Part shown: piece by piece, positions 34,207 through 45,415 of the stretch
Layout of the letters: the number at the start of each line of letters is the position of its first letter
How positions within the stretch are numbered: position 1 is the stretch's first letter
Origin: Anastrepha obliqua
Lineage: Eukaryota; Arthropoda; Insecta; Diptera; Tephritidae
Reading direction: 5' to 3'
NCBI RefSeq assembly: GCF_027943255.1
Contig: NC_072894.1
Coordinates: 79,337,601 to 79,401,600, forward strand
Length of the DNA stretch: 64,000 nt
The notes under the pieces: generated by a model
The model's database searches: none
What the model was told of the DNA's origin: nothing
Seen by the model: only the letters and a program-made list of their open reading frames with translations
Translations under genes and position numbers: made by a program

Positions 34207-34523
34207 TATGCAATTAAGGACCTTTATCTACACTCTCTAATATTATATTTCGGAGCTATTCAAATTCATCGTTAGGGATAAGATTTATTAAAAATCTTAT
34301 TGCATTAAAATTATTGAATTTTTTTCACACAGCGTTCTGCAGCTTCGAATCTTGCAGTTGTTAGTGAATCTCATCTCAGCGTTTTCTGCTGGATGTCAAG
34401 TCGACTGCATCTACACGGATTACTCCAAAGATTTTGAAAAAGTCTCTCATAAGATTCTGATTCATAAAATAGCTTCTCTAGGCTTTCACGATTTTTTTTT
34501 GCCAAGGCCTGAGTTGCATTTAA

Positions 34524-35181
34524 AGGGTTGCATATGTCCAGCAGCGCCAAAAATGCGCTAAAAGAAAAATTGTTTTTAGAAATGACAACAAAAGAAATAA
34601 ATATACAAAAATTTCATGCTTAAACTTTATAAAAAAATTAATTTTAATTTTTCTTTACAAAAATTGGTATATAAAAAATCACTCAACGCAAAGTACAATG
34701 CAAAAAAGTTGCTCCAGGGTCTGCCTCATTTCTCATTGAAATTTTTATAGAATAAATTTGTAGTTATAGTCTGTCGAACCGGATTTTTGAATTTCGAAAA
34801 ACTTTGCAATTTACGGCATTTAAAAAAGTATGCGTTTTACGTCATAGGTCAATGTCACACTTTAATTATGTTTATACAATTTTTTAATAAAAATATCAAA
34901 AATCAAATCTTTCAAATATTTGGAAAAAACCGCATCAAAAAATATTAGACACCGTATGAGTTATCATGCAGACTGTGCCGAAAAAAGTAGTTTCGAGAAA
35001 AACGAGTTTAAAGTTTGAGGTACAGGAGCGCGCAGGCAGCTCTCTACCTAGTTAATGGGCTGTAGAAGCAATAATATTCAGAATTCCCGTATGAAAATTT
35101 CACAGTATATTCTTAAGATTCTATACTTTCGAAATATTGAAAAAAATCGATTTTTTGAAAGTTCTGGACGTATGTAACTCT
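34524..35181. mobile_element. TTAA-flanked element F
   Basis: The left tip AGGGTTGCATATGTCCAG follows TTAA (34520-34523). The right tip, reverse-complemented AGAGTTACATACGTCCAG, abuts TTAT, a one-base variant. It is 658 bp long and non-coding. The right-end module is present: box TTTCGAGAAAAACGAGTTTA followed by AAGTTT at about 34993-35018, then TATGAAAATTTCACAGTATA. It lies inside a LINE RT. Confidence 0.75.
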
Positions 35182-35892
35182 ATAAGTAATAAGTGGTGTT
35201 GTTTCTATTGACGGCGATGACTTGAAAATTTACTCGTCAGTAAATTCTGCAGATGATATGTTGAATCTTCAAGTTTAGATTGAAAATCTTTATTTGCGTT
35301 GCGCTAAATCTCATCTTTGCTTAAATATTAAATAATACCTTCATGCCACATATTCAAAATCGCGTTTTATTTTAGAAAGCCCATATAGTGTTGCTAACCA
35401 TGTCCTGTGGATTGTTCATCAAATAAAAGACTTCGGTGTTATTTTTGATTCGAAATTTACATTCAGTAATCACACTAACTTTATAATTTCTAAATCTTAT
35501 GCGTTGCTTGGTTTCATTCGGAGGAATAGTTTAGAGTTGCCTTATACATTAAAATTGATTTACACCTCTTTTGTACGTTCTCACCTTGTCTATGCTGCTA
35601 TTACTTGGGGGTTTTGTTAATAATTCTCAATCAACAGGATTAAGAATATTATATTAAAAAAGATTTTTTCTAAGATTGCTTTGCGGTCTTTAAAATTTAC
35701 TGAACATCTCCACCATATAATGCTCGTTTAAATAATACATGGGCCAAACACATGTTTTATTGCATTCACCTCTTTTTCAGTTAGTCCTCACTTTAGAAAG
35801 ACAGCTGTTAAAATTTCATGATATTAATATATAATAATTTGTTCCTGAGTCTTTGTGCTAAGACTGACGCTACTTTTGCTATTTTCGAAACT

Positions 35893-37560
35893 ATGGATAA
35901 AAAAGGAACTTCGTGTTTCAATTTTACACTACTTCTTGATGAGAAAAACCACCGTTCGACCGAAGCAAGGGTTTGAAAAGTGTTACGTGGACTCCACTCC
36001 ATCAGAAACAACAATAAAACGATGGTTTGCTGACTTCAAAAGTGGTCGTACAGACGCCGATGATGCACAACGCAGTGGACAACAAAATGAAGCGGTAACA
36101 CCAGAAAAATAAAAAAAAATCCACAAAATCGTTTTGAAATTGAAATTGCGTGAGTTAGCTGACATCGTAAAGATATCAAAATAATGTTTTTTTGGCTTCT
36201 TTGAATATTGTACTATGAGAAAGCTCTGTTTAAAGTGGGTGTTGCGTTTGCTCACTGTTGACCAAAAAAAACAAAGTGTTGATGATTCTGAGCAGTGTTT
36301 GGCCATATTTAAATGCAATAACATGGATCCATCACCTCACTTCGGAATCAAAACGATCGTCACCTGAGTGGACATCAAATGGTGAACCTCGTCTAAAGCG
36401 CCCGAAAGCACACCAATCGGCTGCGAAGGTTATGACCTCGATATTTTGGAATGTGCTTGGTCTAATACTCGTCTAATACTCTACTATCTTAAGGGGTTAG
36501 GGGTAGTCAGAGGCCCGAAAAAATGATGATTTTCACGAATTTTTTTTTGCTACTTAATTAATTTATTTAACAAAAAAAAAAAACATAGCATAAAAACATC
36601 ATGTTTTAACTTGACTTCACCAAAATTTCAAAAAAAAGAATTAATAATTGCAAAAGTTATCGCTGTTTGTGTGAAGCCCGTTTCTCCAGAAGTCCCTTGC
36701 GGTGAACATCACAAGTCCTTGCAGATTCATCTAAAACCAATCGGACAAGAAAAATTAGTTTTATTAATAGATAATCTTGTGCCTGATCGATGCTTTTTTT
36801 TTTTTCAAAATGAACAAAATGGCGGCCTCAGAAAATTTTTTCCAGATTTTAGAGCAAAAAACCAACAGTTAATTGTTAAAAAAAAATCGAAATTTTTGGA
36901 AAAAAAAAAAATCCTTCGATCAGGCACAAGTTTTTTATGTTTTTCAAAAGCTGTATAAATTTTATTGAAATCTACGTAGCGGTTTTTAAGTTACAGTGTT
37001 CACCAGTTTGAAAAACATAGTTTTGAGAAAAACGCATTTAAAGTTTTGCTATCGGCTCCGGAGCGGCCGAGCGCCCTTTGTTAATTGTTGAATAACTTGA
37101 AAAGTATTTGTCGGATTCACTTCAAATTTTTACACAATATTTTTAAAACATTATACTTTAAGAAAATGCAAAAAAAAAAATAAATTTTTTGAAAATTCTG
37201 ACTACCCCTAGCCCCTTAAGAAGGGAAATACGATCAACAGAGAATATTATATAGCGGATGGGAGCGTTTGTAGACCGAAATTGCAAAAATAGGTCCACAT
37301 ATCGCAAAGAATTTTTTTTATCAAGACAACGCAGCATGTCTCAAATCATTCACAACAACAGCTAAACTACATGAATTGAACTTCGAATCGCTCCCAGATC
37401 CACCGTATTGGACAGATTTGGCCCTCAGCGCCTACTGTCGGTTCGCAAACCTAATAAAAATTCTCCTCGGTAAGAAATTTCGCTCGGATGGAGAAGTTAT
37501 CGCTGAAATTGAGGCTTATTTCGAGGCAAAAGATAAATCGTTCTAAAAAAGTGTTAAGTA
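35893..37560 (+). pseudogene. Mariner transposase interrupted by element B
   Basis: It starts MDKKG at 35893 and soon shifts frame. Recognisable parts: KCYVDSTPSETTIKRWFADF (HTH1), SGRTDADDAQRSGQ, KLKLRELADIVKIS (HTH2), MRKLCLKWVLRLLTVDQKKQ, and KAPESTPIGCEGYD-like sequence before the insertion. Element B sits at 36493-37215. Then KKGNTINREYYIADGSV, FFYQDNAACLKSFTTTAKLH (second D), PPYWTDLALSAYCRFANLIK (third D lost: SDY became SAY), and GEVIAEIEAYFEAKDKSF. Fusing the flanks at a single TTAA gives a continuous Leu-Lys frame. No TIRs were found. Confidence 0.8.
36493..37215. mobile_element. TTAA-flanked element B
   Basis: A 723-bp non-coding element. The left tip GGGGTTAGGGGTAGTCAGA and right tip, reverse-complemented GGGGCTAGGGGTAGTCAGA, differ at one base and are flanked by TTAA (36489-36492 and 37216-37219). 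The conserved box TTTTGAGAAAAACGCATTTA then AAGTTTTG lies at 37021-37047, about 180 bp from the right tip. It is close kin to element E, which is inverted. Confidence 0.9.
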
Positions 37561-37624
37561 GTCTTTGGCTGTTAAGTGTTTTTCCGCGCTGCTCCTCCTA
37601 TTTCTGCTGTACGTATATTATATT

Positions 37625-37825
37625 GGTTGTTCCGCAAATGGAGGAACCTACAGTTTTAAGCTGACTCCAAACGGCGAATGATTTTTAATGAGAAGTTTTG
37701 TTAATGCAGAATACACTCGCGACCGCTATTAGAAAAAACTGGTCTTATCATTTCGCTGTTTCATGCACGGAGAATCGAGCATACGCACTTCCGAATGGTA
37801 GTCACGCACCGCGTCACGGCGGCCA
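37625..37825 (-). repeat. SINE copy, 3'-truncated
   Basis: Minus-strand copy containing the segment GAGGAACCTACAGTTTTAAG, GACCGCTATTAGAAAAAAC and head sequence ACTTCCGAATGGTAGTCACG next to CACGGCGGCC. It lacks the 3' GGCGCTTATACCC end. Confidence 0.65.
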
Positions 37826-39450
37826 CTTGTAATGCTCATTTGCTTCTTTTAAATCTCAAATTTCTGTTTTCTCTTTAACTTTTGTATAGCATATGGCATT
37901 ATAAAGGCAGATTTTTACTGTGGTGCCGTTCTGGAGAAAATAAATTTTAATGTTCCAAGAAGAGAGCTTCGAAATTGCTAACCTTTCTATGGAAGTAATA
38001 ACTAAACGAGTTTAACCTGATCTCATCTCTTATGGATTTTGATTTTTTCTCACATTTCCATTGATTGCATTTCTACTTATAGTCGATTGATCTGATTTAT
38101 CTGGTGGCCATATGTAGAGAACAAAGTCATTTTGAGTGCTTGCAAAAGGGCTTTAGTTGTGGAAAAAATAGAGAATTTGCATTGTTCTGCAATCCTATTG
38201 ACTTTTCATACGAGGCTTTGTGCGTAAGTTCGTTTTTGATGAAAATGTATGCGATAGATTTTTTGATCTACGATAACTGTTCCGCATGCCATGAAATTGA
38301 CAGTTCGCATGCGATAGACCAACGGCAATGGAGATGTGGGTTAAAGTGAACAAATTGCATGCAAATATTAATTAATTTTTTAAATTAATTAAAAATTAAA
38401 CTTATCAACATATATATAATCCTTTAATGATCTCTATGCATTGCTGCATCTACAGATGAGTCTCAAATTTTTTTGAAAAACAACAAAAATCTATAATTTG
38501 CGAACAATTTTATCATTTTACTACTGGTATTATTCTTGCCAATGACGGACTGGTACGATTTCTTCTACTGAATATTAAGTGTCTGAGTTATTATGTTTCC
38601 ATGCTAGTTAGTTGAGTTTGCCATTCCCTGCAGGGTAAGTTTATATATATGTGTGTATGCGTGCATGTACACAAATAACTTCGGGGAGGCGTTCGTTTGG
38701 TTGCTAAGTTGATCGTTTGCATGAATGGCCTTTTATTGGTTGCATCAGTCTTTTGTTCATTCGTTCGATCAGTGGTGATGTTATTCATGGTTTCACACAC
38801 GCATGATATGGTATACTCGAATCTATCTATGAATATGAGCATGTAGGGTGATAGCTATGTATAAGAACATAAATACTCGTACACACAACTTTGCCTTGGC
38901 TAACTGAATGCGTGCAAATGTATGTGCATTAGAGAGGGTCGCTGTCTGCGCTTATAAAAATTGCATAACCACAGCCTCATCAATGAAGGGACAATCGCAA
39001 AACGGCACGGGTTTTCTGCATCATTGCGTGGAAAAATATGCAAATATGCCTCCTGAAGCAATATTCGGTGAATTCTTTCAAACATACGATGTGAAGAAAT
39101 TGACCTTCAAAGAAATGGACATACATATGTTTGTATGTATGCATGTCGACTATTTCTGCATGAAATAAACAGCTCTATGGTAGCTTTAAATAATATTTCG
39201 GATGATTTATAAAAGCCATGAAGAACTCTTAAAACTTGTTGACAAAGTCGACTACATTTCTGACATTGACTTCAAAGACCGATAGAGGCACTACCTTAAT
39301 TGGTTGCCAGATGAACTAATCTTAGTTATACTTTGCTTCGTTATATATCTCCATTATACGTTCAGATGTTTAATGTTGCTTACAAAACATAGCTAATGTG
39401 TGAATTACTTATACTTTGCTAAATCTGCCAGTTTGGCTATAATGTTTAGG
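37826..39450. other. No gene recognised; one odd open frame
   Basis: No supported gene. The open frame at 38908-39168 contains GFLHHCVEKYANMPPEAIFG and EFFQTYDVKKLTFKEMD, which is not low complexity. It lacks a clear donor site or family match, so I leave it unannotated. Confidence 0.3.
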
Positions 39451-39740
39451 CTCGGTTGACCCGCTCTCAGAAGTTTTGAGGGAATCAGCTGATTTGCTGG
39501 CATAACAGAGGTCATGGCAGCGGTTTGTTTGCGAAAAAACTGAGTTTGTGTTGGTGGTATACGAAAGCAGTATACGCTCATGTTACTTCATTGCCAACTG
39601 AACTAATCGTACGAGTGTGTGAATACCTGTAAAATGAGCAGGCAAAATTTGGCTGCCGAATCCCGTGCAATGTGGGAGCTGAAGATACTCTGACAATTTA
39701 GCTTCGGATGGTAAAACCGTGTAATCTATCATCCTCCGCA
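39451..39740 (+). repeat. Dispersed repeat R1, copy 2
   Basis: Shares GGTCATGGCAGCGGTTTG, CGAAAAAACTGAG, TTGTGTTGGTG and GTAATCTATCATCC with 60844-60927 in the same order. Class unknown. Confidence 0.55.
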
Positions 39741-40477
39741 CACAGCTTAAAATAAAAGTGGGCGCGGAATCTCTGTAGAGTAAGTTTTAGCGACATAAAC
39801 TTCAGGATTCCGGAATGATAGTGAACTGTAAAATCTTGTGAAATTATCGTTTTTGAAAGCTACCCAAAAGTATTTTTCTAACAAAACGACACTAATGTGG
39901 TCAAATTGTCGGGCGAACAGACATCATTTCAAATATGGCGAATAATCGTAAAATATTGTAATATTTTCAAATGGCATGCCGCAAAAAAAAATGTATTCAA
40001 AACATCTTCCACGTAAACTTTCATAAACAAGGCGAACTTTTACAGCAATTTTCGTTTTGCGATCTACACTAATGAGGATACTCGCTAGAAAGTCCTTATT
40101 GCGAAATCCTATTGAAGCAACAACAAACAAATATGTAAAAAACAAATAAACGGATAGAAATGTGCTATTTTGGTGCAATACTTGCAACATTTGAAACCTC
40201 ACTTGCATAATGGCAGTGGAAAAGGCAAGACATCAAGAAAAAGGCACGTAAACAAACAAAGTTAGATGCTTTTATACATACCTACATACATAGTATGAAT
40301 GTTAGGTTAGGATTCTTACATAAACACTTATCTGACTTTAGCAGTTATTATTTTCAGAGCTCAGCCCTCATGAGACAGCAATGCGGAAAAAATTTTCTAT
40401 TTTCAGCTTAAAAACAAGAAAACTATGCACTACCCATTCCATCAGAAATTTAAAGCATCCAAAACACTGTTATTTAT

Positions 40478-40598
40478 ATTTTTAGTTACTTGTTATATAC
40501 TCCAGCTCTAAAACTATAATGAAGCTTAAAACCATGCGTAAATGTTTTAAGCTTCACCATAGTTTTAGAGCTGGAGTATACAACAAGTAACTAAAAAT
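40478..40598. repeat. Long hairpin, 55-bp arms
   Basis: Arms 40478-40532 and 40544-40598 are inverted copies with about three mismatches; the loop is CATGCGTAAAT. The arm core is ACTCCAGCTCTAAAACTAT. Outside the arms the symmetry falls to AT-rich sequence. It could be a foldback element or a structured RNA precursor. Confidence 0.85.
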
Positions 40599-40884
40599 AA
40601 TATATTACTAATGAGGTTGCATATAGACAGTCGAATAACTAAAACCCAATAGAGGGAAGTCATGCAGTGTGAGATTTCCACACTATTACTTCGAAGTATG
40701 CGAAGTATGCGAATCATGATCGCAAATTGGACTGAAGTTGGTAGAGATGCCAGTTAGGAACACCTAATAAGTATCACCTTCTGATCACTCTGACTTAGAT
40801 TCAGTCTCAGAAAAAAGGAACCGCGATTATTCATGCAGTATAAAATATATATATTTAAAATTGTTTTACATGAAAGTATGTACA

Positions 40885-41135
40885 AAACTACGAGTCACAA
40901 TTACTCAATAAGCCGTGTAGTCTCCATCGTTGGCATATTCTCGGCAAGCTTTGAACCAGCTTTTGTGCGTAGCTCGTCCACAAAGAGAACCAGATTTTGC
41001 TAACTTGACGCACGAGTTGGTTTAATTCGTGGACTGGCTTTCCGGCAAGATGCGTTTTCATAATTCCTCACACATTTTCACTGGGGTTGGTGTCTGGGGA
41101 CTGGGAAGGCCAGTCCATTACTGCGACACTCTGCT
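40885..41135 (-). pseudogene. Tc1-type transposase C-terminal fragment
   Basis: Minus-strand reading: QSVAVMDWPSQSPDTNPSEN (the WPSQSPDLNPIE block with the final catalytic E retained), a stop in place of W, then GIMKTHLAGKPVHELNQLVR, KIWFSLWTSYAQKLVQSLPR. This is the end of a Tc1 (DD34E) transposase. No upstream catalytic domain or TIR was identified. Confidence 0.65.
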
Positions 41136-41476
41136 CTTGTTTCTACAAAAATACCGCAACGAAACACTTTGCGTAATTCTCACTCATTTTTGTTTGGTTG
41201 CGTTGGCACTGGCGTCGTAGCCCAGCAAAAAGCGGAACGAAATATATCTTGCAGTTACATGAAAAAACCGGTTCTTTTCTTCTGACACAGACTGTATCTG
41301 TCGTGAATCAGACTTTATTGTTTCTCCATCAGATTTCAGCAAAGACTTTAGATGAAGACTCCTGTTAGGAGTGTTGCTCTGTGGTACTTCAGACTACATA
41401 AAACGGCAAAGTGGATTTCTAGAGATCGAATAAGTTTAAAGTTAAAAATGTCATCTAAAATTATATTTTACATATA

Positions 41477-42081
41477 CAGTAGGTTCTGTTTTTATGTGGC
41501 TTTCTTTATGCGGTTTTGAAATAGTGCGGTTTTTTTTTAAATTACAAAATGCATGTTGACCTATCGGGAATTGTACATATAAACAAGATTCTAAACCAGC
41601 TAAGCAAAAACTCATCCCAGATTACATCAGAAATGCTAACCCTACAAGTATGGAACTGCCTGCATAACTATCTAGATCAGACGTGTACATGTCCTCAAGT
41701 GACGAAAGTGATTTTACGCCAAATCCTAAACGAACGCGCAACATGTGGGTATTGTCTGATTCTATTTCTGACGTAAATTTATTTTTCGATTCTGACGTTT
41801 CTTAAATAAAGATATAATTTTCAAAAATACAATATTTTGTTTATGCGATTTTATTTAATTATTTCAGATTCATGCGGTCTATGGAACGTATCTATAGTTA
41901 TAATATGGGGCTAGTGCCCTTTTTTATGCGATTTTATTACATTATTTCAGATTTATGCGGTTTTAGCACTTTTGAAACTTATCTATAGTTTTACTATAGA
42001 ACTAGTAGCTTTTTTATGCTGTTTTTTTTTTTATGTTGTTTCTTGCGGAACGTATCTACCGCATAAAAACAAAACCTACTG
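41477..42081. mobile_element. pogo/Tigger-like non-autonomous element
   Basis: TIRs of 23 bp with two differences (CAGTAGGTTCTGTTTTTATG / CAGTAGGTTTTGTTTTTATG), TA on both sides (41475-41476, 42082-42083), length 605 bp. CAGTA-type tips and TATGCGG-like subterminal words resemble pogo/Tigger ends. The right part holds 2-3 tandem copies of about 85 bp (from about 41841 and 41922, then partial). The one open frame (41549-41776) has no transposase motif that I recognise. Confidence 0.75.
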
Positions 42082-42421
42082 TACTATCAAGTAAAGTCAT
42101 TACAAAAGGTCTGTAGAGTACTAAAATGTAATGCCTACGAAACATGCAGAAAAAGTCAGAGATCATAAGCCGATACCGAGTTCGACAGCAAATCTCACTC
42201 TGCTGGGTTATCAGCCATAGAAACATATACGAGCTTATGTATTGCCCAGAATTCAAGCATCTTTTGTTGAATCCGCATAATAAAGTTAGCTGAAACCAGA
42301 CGAAATGGAAAAGAACCTGTGAAATCTCAAATAAGAATGCCATACAAAAAACAGGAGACCTACGAGCAAGTTAAGAAAGCCAGTCCCAATTATGGGATAC
42401 ATTGGCACTGTCGAGAAGCTA

Positions 42422-43302
42422 CAGGGTGGGCCATATAGCGTTTGCTTTTTGAACCACCTATTTTTTTGAGAATGGTAACACAAATGACATGTCAAATGTG
42501 TTCATAATTTACTTAAAGGTTTGACATTTACGAAATGGGACGCTATACGCTTGAACAAATTTGGGAAATATTGAAAACATATTTCCAAAGTGGTGAGTCT
42601 TCTTCTTCTTTCCTGATTTTCACTTCGGTGGCTACGTCAATAAGCAAAATTGTCGGATTTGGGGCTCAGAAAATCCACACGTTACTGTAGAGAAGCAAAT
42701 GCATCCACAACGAGCCACTTTTTGGTGCTGTTTTTGGTCTGGCGGCATCATCGGGCCATTTTTTTTCGAAAGTGAGCGAGGAGCCGCGGTTACAGTAAAT
42801 GGCGAGCGTTACCGTGACATGTTCAACGAGTTGTTTCCAAAAATTGAAGAGGATGACATGGACGACATTAGGTTTCAACAGGACGATGCAGCTTGTCACA
42901 CTGCCAAAGTTACACTCGAACTTTTGGCTACGGTTTTTGAAAACCGAATAATCAGCCGAAATTCCGATATCAATTGACCGCCTCGGAGTTGTGATTTAAG
43001 CCCGTTGGACTATTTTTTGTGGGAAGTCGTTAAGGACAAAGGCCATGCGAACCATCCAGAGATGAAATCGAAGTTGTCATTCATGAAATTGGAGCCCAAA
43101 CAATCGAAAATGTGCTTAAAAATTGGGTTGATCGAATGGTCTACTGTAAAGCCAGTCGTGGCAGTCATTTGAACGATATTATTTTTCATTCATAAATGAC
43201 AATGTTCAATCTTCAAAATAAAAACAAAAAGTTTGAAAAAATATTGATTAGTTTTTTTTTTATAGCCTATTCAAAAATGAAATATTTACATGGCCCACCC
43301 TA
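42422..43302 (+). mobile_element. DD41D (rosa-like) element, deleted
   Basis: The tips CAGGGTGGGCCATATA at 42422 and, reverse-complemented, TAGGGTGGGCCATGTA at 43302 each abut TA. It spans 881 bp. The transposase starts MGRYTLEQIWEILKTYFQSG at 42535 and is cut after GES. It resumes in another frame at DFHFGGYVNKQNCRIWGSEN, runs through MHPQRATFWCCFWSGGIIGP, VTVNGERYRDMFNELFPKIE and RFQQDDAACHTAKVTLELLA (second D), then a stop, then PPRSCDLSPLDYFLWEVV (third D, 41 residues on). The HTH and the first catalytic aspartate are missing. Confidence 0.9.
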
Positions 43303-44330
43303 TATAAGGTCGAATTAAGTAGCTTTGTAATACCACACTTGGGCACACCACATATAAGTATAAATAAAATGAATCTAATGAATAAATCAAATTAGTGAAA
43401 GATTTGAAATTGATCCATAAAATACATAAGTAAATTCATCGAAAATTGCAAATGGTTTGAAACCAATATCGCATTATGACAACGAGAGAAGGTGAAGTTT
43501 CCAGAAGAAAGTGTATCGAAACGACAATTCATTGGTGCTCAGGCGGAATTGTTACCAACCAGCCAACTAATCATTAAGCATTTCATGTATCTATATAAAT
43601 AATATTTGGATGGAACAAATAATTCTTTCATTGCTTATAGAGCTCGTCAGTTATGCCCTACATTCCAGATGTACATTGGAGCATGAACAAAAGACGCTGC
43701 TTGACTTAAATCTAAGCTGGAATGCATATCAAAATAAAGAAAGAAGAAAGAAATATCAGAGCAATGGTTCCTAGACTTTGGCATTCACCTTCTAACAAAA
43801 GTCCTCTGATATGCGCAACGCAAGCTTCACACGCAAATATGTTTGTGTAAAAGCCTCTGTATGCCAAAGATAAGTATACTCATACATAAGCACCTACCCT
43901 AATGCATGAATGTGTGGCATTTTGTATGCATGCATGCAAGTTGACGGAAATTGAGCTGTTGGTATTTTTGCAATTAAGTTTGGTGATTTATGTTATTTCT
44001 GAAAACGACTCAACTGAATGGCTACTCTTCCGACTTGTTTCGAAAAATGGTTGCTCGTATAGCCACTAAAGCAATAAGCCAAACCGCACAGATGCACGGC
44101 AACGATGGTAGAATTTAAGGTGATTTTGCACTTAAAAATCAAAAGAGGTGGGCCATCTAAAATCCAATTTTGAACTTTTCCAATTTCATTTATTGATTAT
44201 GAAAGCTGACACGGAGCATACGTAATTTTGTTTTTTTTTTACGGAAAAGAATTAAGCCTTTCTCGTATTTCTTTCTATTTGTAATATAATAAAACAAGTT
44301 TATATTTTTTTCCTGGAATGTTGGTCCAAC
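43303..44330. other. No gene recognised
   Basis: AT-rich DNA. GGTGGGCCATCTAAA at about 44148 resembles a DD41D tip, but no partner end was found. Confidence 0.4.
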
Positions 44331-44418
44331 TGCCCTCTATAGTGTCGCAGAGTTTAGCTCGTTTTTGGCATTTAATTATATCAGTCAACCGCAGGTGTGC
44401 TCTGTGATTTTCACTATG

Positions 44419-45415
44419 GATAAAAATATCAAGCAAAGAATGTGTCTTAAATTTTGTATTTCTTGCAGAAAGCCTACGGCGAATGTGCTTTATCAACACC
44501 ACGGGTCTACGAGGGTATAAGGCTTTTGCAGAGGGCCGAGAAGTTGTGGAAGGTTTGCCCCGATCTGGTCGCCCACCAAACTCTTAAACGGATGAAATCG
44601 TCGACAAAGTCAAGGAAATAGTGCTGGAAAACCATCATTTAAGTTATACACCATCAATTGGGCATGCGACGCGTGGCTGCTCGACTCGTTCCATGAGTTG
44701 CATGTCTTTCAAAAAATTCATCGGAAGAAGCTGGCTGAAGACATGCTTGAGCAAGTGAATTCGGTCCCAACGTTTATTCAGCGCATCATAACAGGTGATG
44801 AGATGTGGGTATATGAGTTTGCCATGCAAACCAGTCAACAGGCGGCTGAATGGTGCTATCTAAATGAGCCGAAACCCAAACAACCACGTCAAAGTCGGTC
44901 AAAAGTGAAAGCCACTTGTGTTCTGTGATTATCATGCTGTTGTGCACTCGGTATTCATTTCAAATGGTTCCACGGTAAATATTAAATACTATTTGGAAGT
45001 AATCCGACGTTTGGGAGAGAATGTGCGTAGGAAACGACCCAATTTGTGGAAAGAAAACTCACGGATCTTGCTCGATGATAACGCACCGTCTCACAAGGCT
45101 CATATTGTGAACATTTGTTTGACCAAAACCTCGACAAATATCATCGAACAACCACCGTATCAGCGGATTTAGCCCAGCCTCCTGTGACTTTTTCCTTTTT
45201 CTACAACTTAAATTGCCACTCCGCGGACGCCGCTTTGAGTCGAAAGATCTCTTTAAACGCGTTTAATAGGTGCTTTGATGACTGCATTAATGGTTGGCGT
45301 GGCTATGTTTATTGCTTCGAATTTAGCCTATTTTGAAGACGACAAATTGAAATTTGATGATTAAACAATTATTTTGCGTTTTATTAAACAATTACCGGTA
45401 CTTTTTTGACAGAAT
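44419..45415 (+). pseudogene. Mariner transposase, deleted and frameshifted
   Basis: It starts MDKNIKQRMCLKFCIS at 44419 (HTH1). After gaps it gives QKIHRKKLAEDMLEQVNSVP, RIITGDEMWVYEF (first D), QTSQQAAEWCYLNEPKPKQP and RQSRSKVK. A frameshift leads to DYHAVVHSVFISNGSTVNIK, YYLEVIRRLGENVRRKRPNL, WKENSRILLDDNAPSHKAHI (second D) and LTKTSTNIIEQPPY, where the frame breaks inside the YSPDLAP block. The C-terminus is NRCFDDCINGWRGYVYCFEF. The right end reads ACTTTTTTGACAGAATC next to TA; the left TIR was not found. Confidence 0.75.

Larger units (their letters stand above)
33110..35780 (+). pseudogene. LINE RT carrying two nested insertions
   Basis: A decayed jockey-group RT in plus orientation. 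33170-33278: LFSTSLRCSGFTDVWE-type sequence and VNPIYKCGNKSDV. A DD41D element interrupts at the TA there. After it: CNxGPLSTLSN, IRFIKNLIALKLLNFF and VDCIYTDYSKDFEKVSHKIL (catalytic block with the first RT aspartate). TTAA element F (34524-35181) follows, then DDLKIYSSVNSADDMLNLQV, IKDFGVIFDSKFTFSNHTNF, ISKSYALLGFIRRNSLEL and YTSFVRSHLVYAAITWG. The RT segment between HKIL and DDLK is largely lost at element F. Stops and frameshifts are common. The next mariner lies directly downstream. Confidence 0.75.

Noticed and set aside
36611..36958. Similar open frames in TTAA elements B and E (shared LVLLIDNLVPDR)
   Set aside because: The shared DNA is conserved, but nearly every difference between B and E in this stretch changes the residue, so there is no sign of protein-level selection. 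Treated as non-coding.
38908..39168. 86-codon open frame with normal composition
   Set aside because: No family match, no clear splice sites, and an isolated position; could be chance.
42100..42410. Possible RNase H remnant (ISLCWVISHRNI)
   Set aside because: Only one short motif-like string, with no further LINE sequence on either side.
44148..44230. Solo DD41D-like tip GGTGGGCCATCTAAA
   Set aside because: No matching opposite tip or transposase sequence; too short to call.
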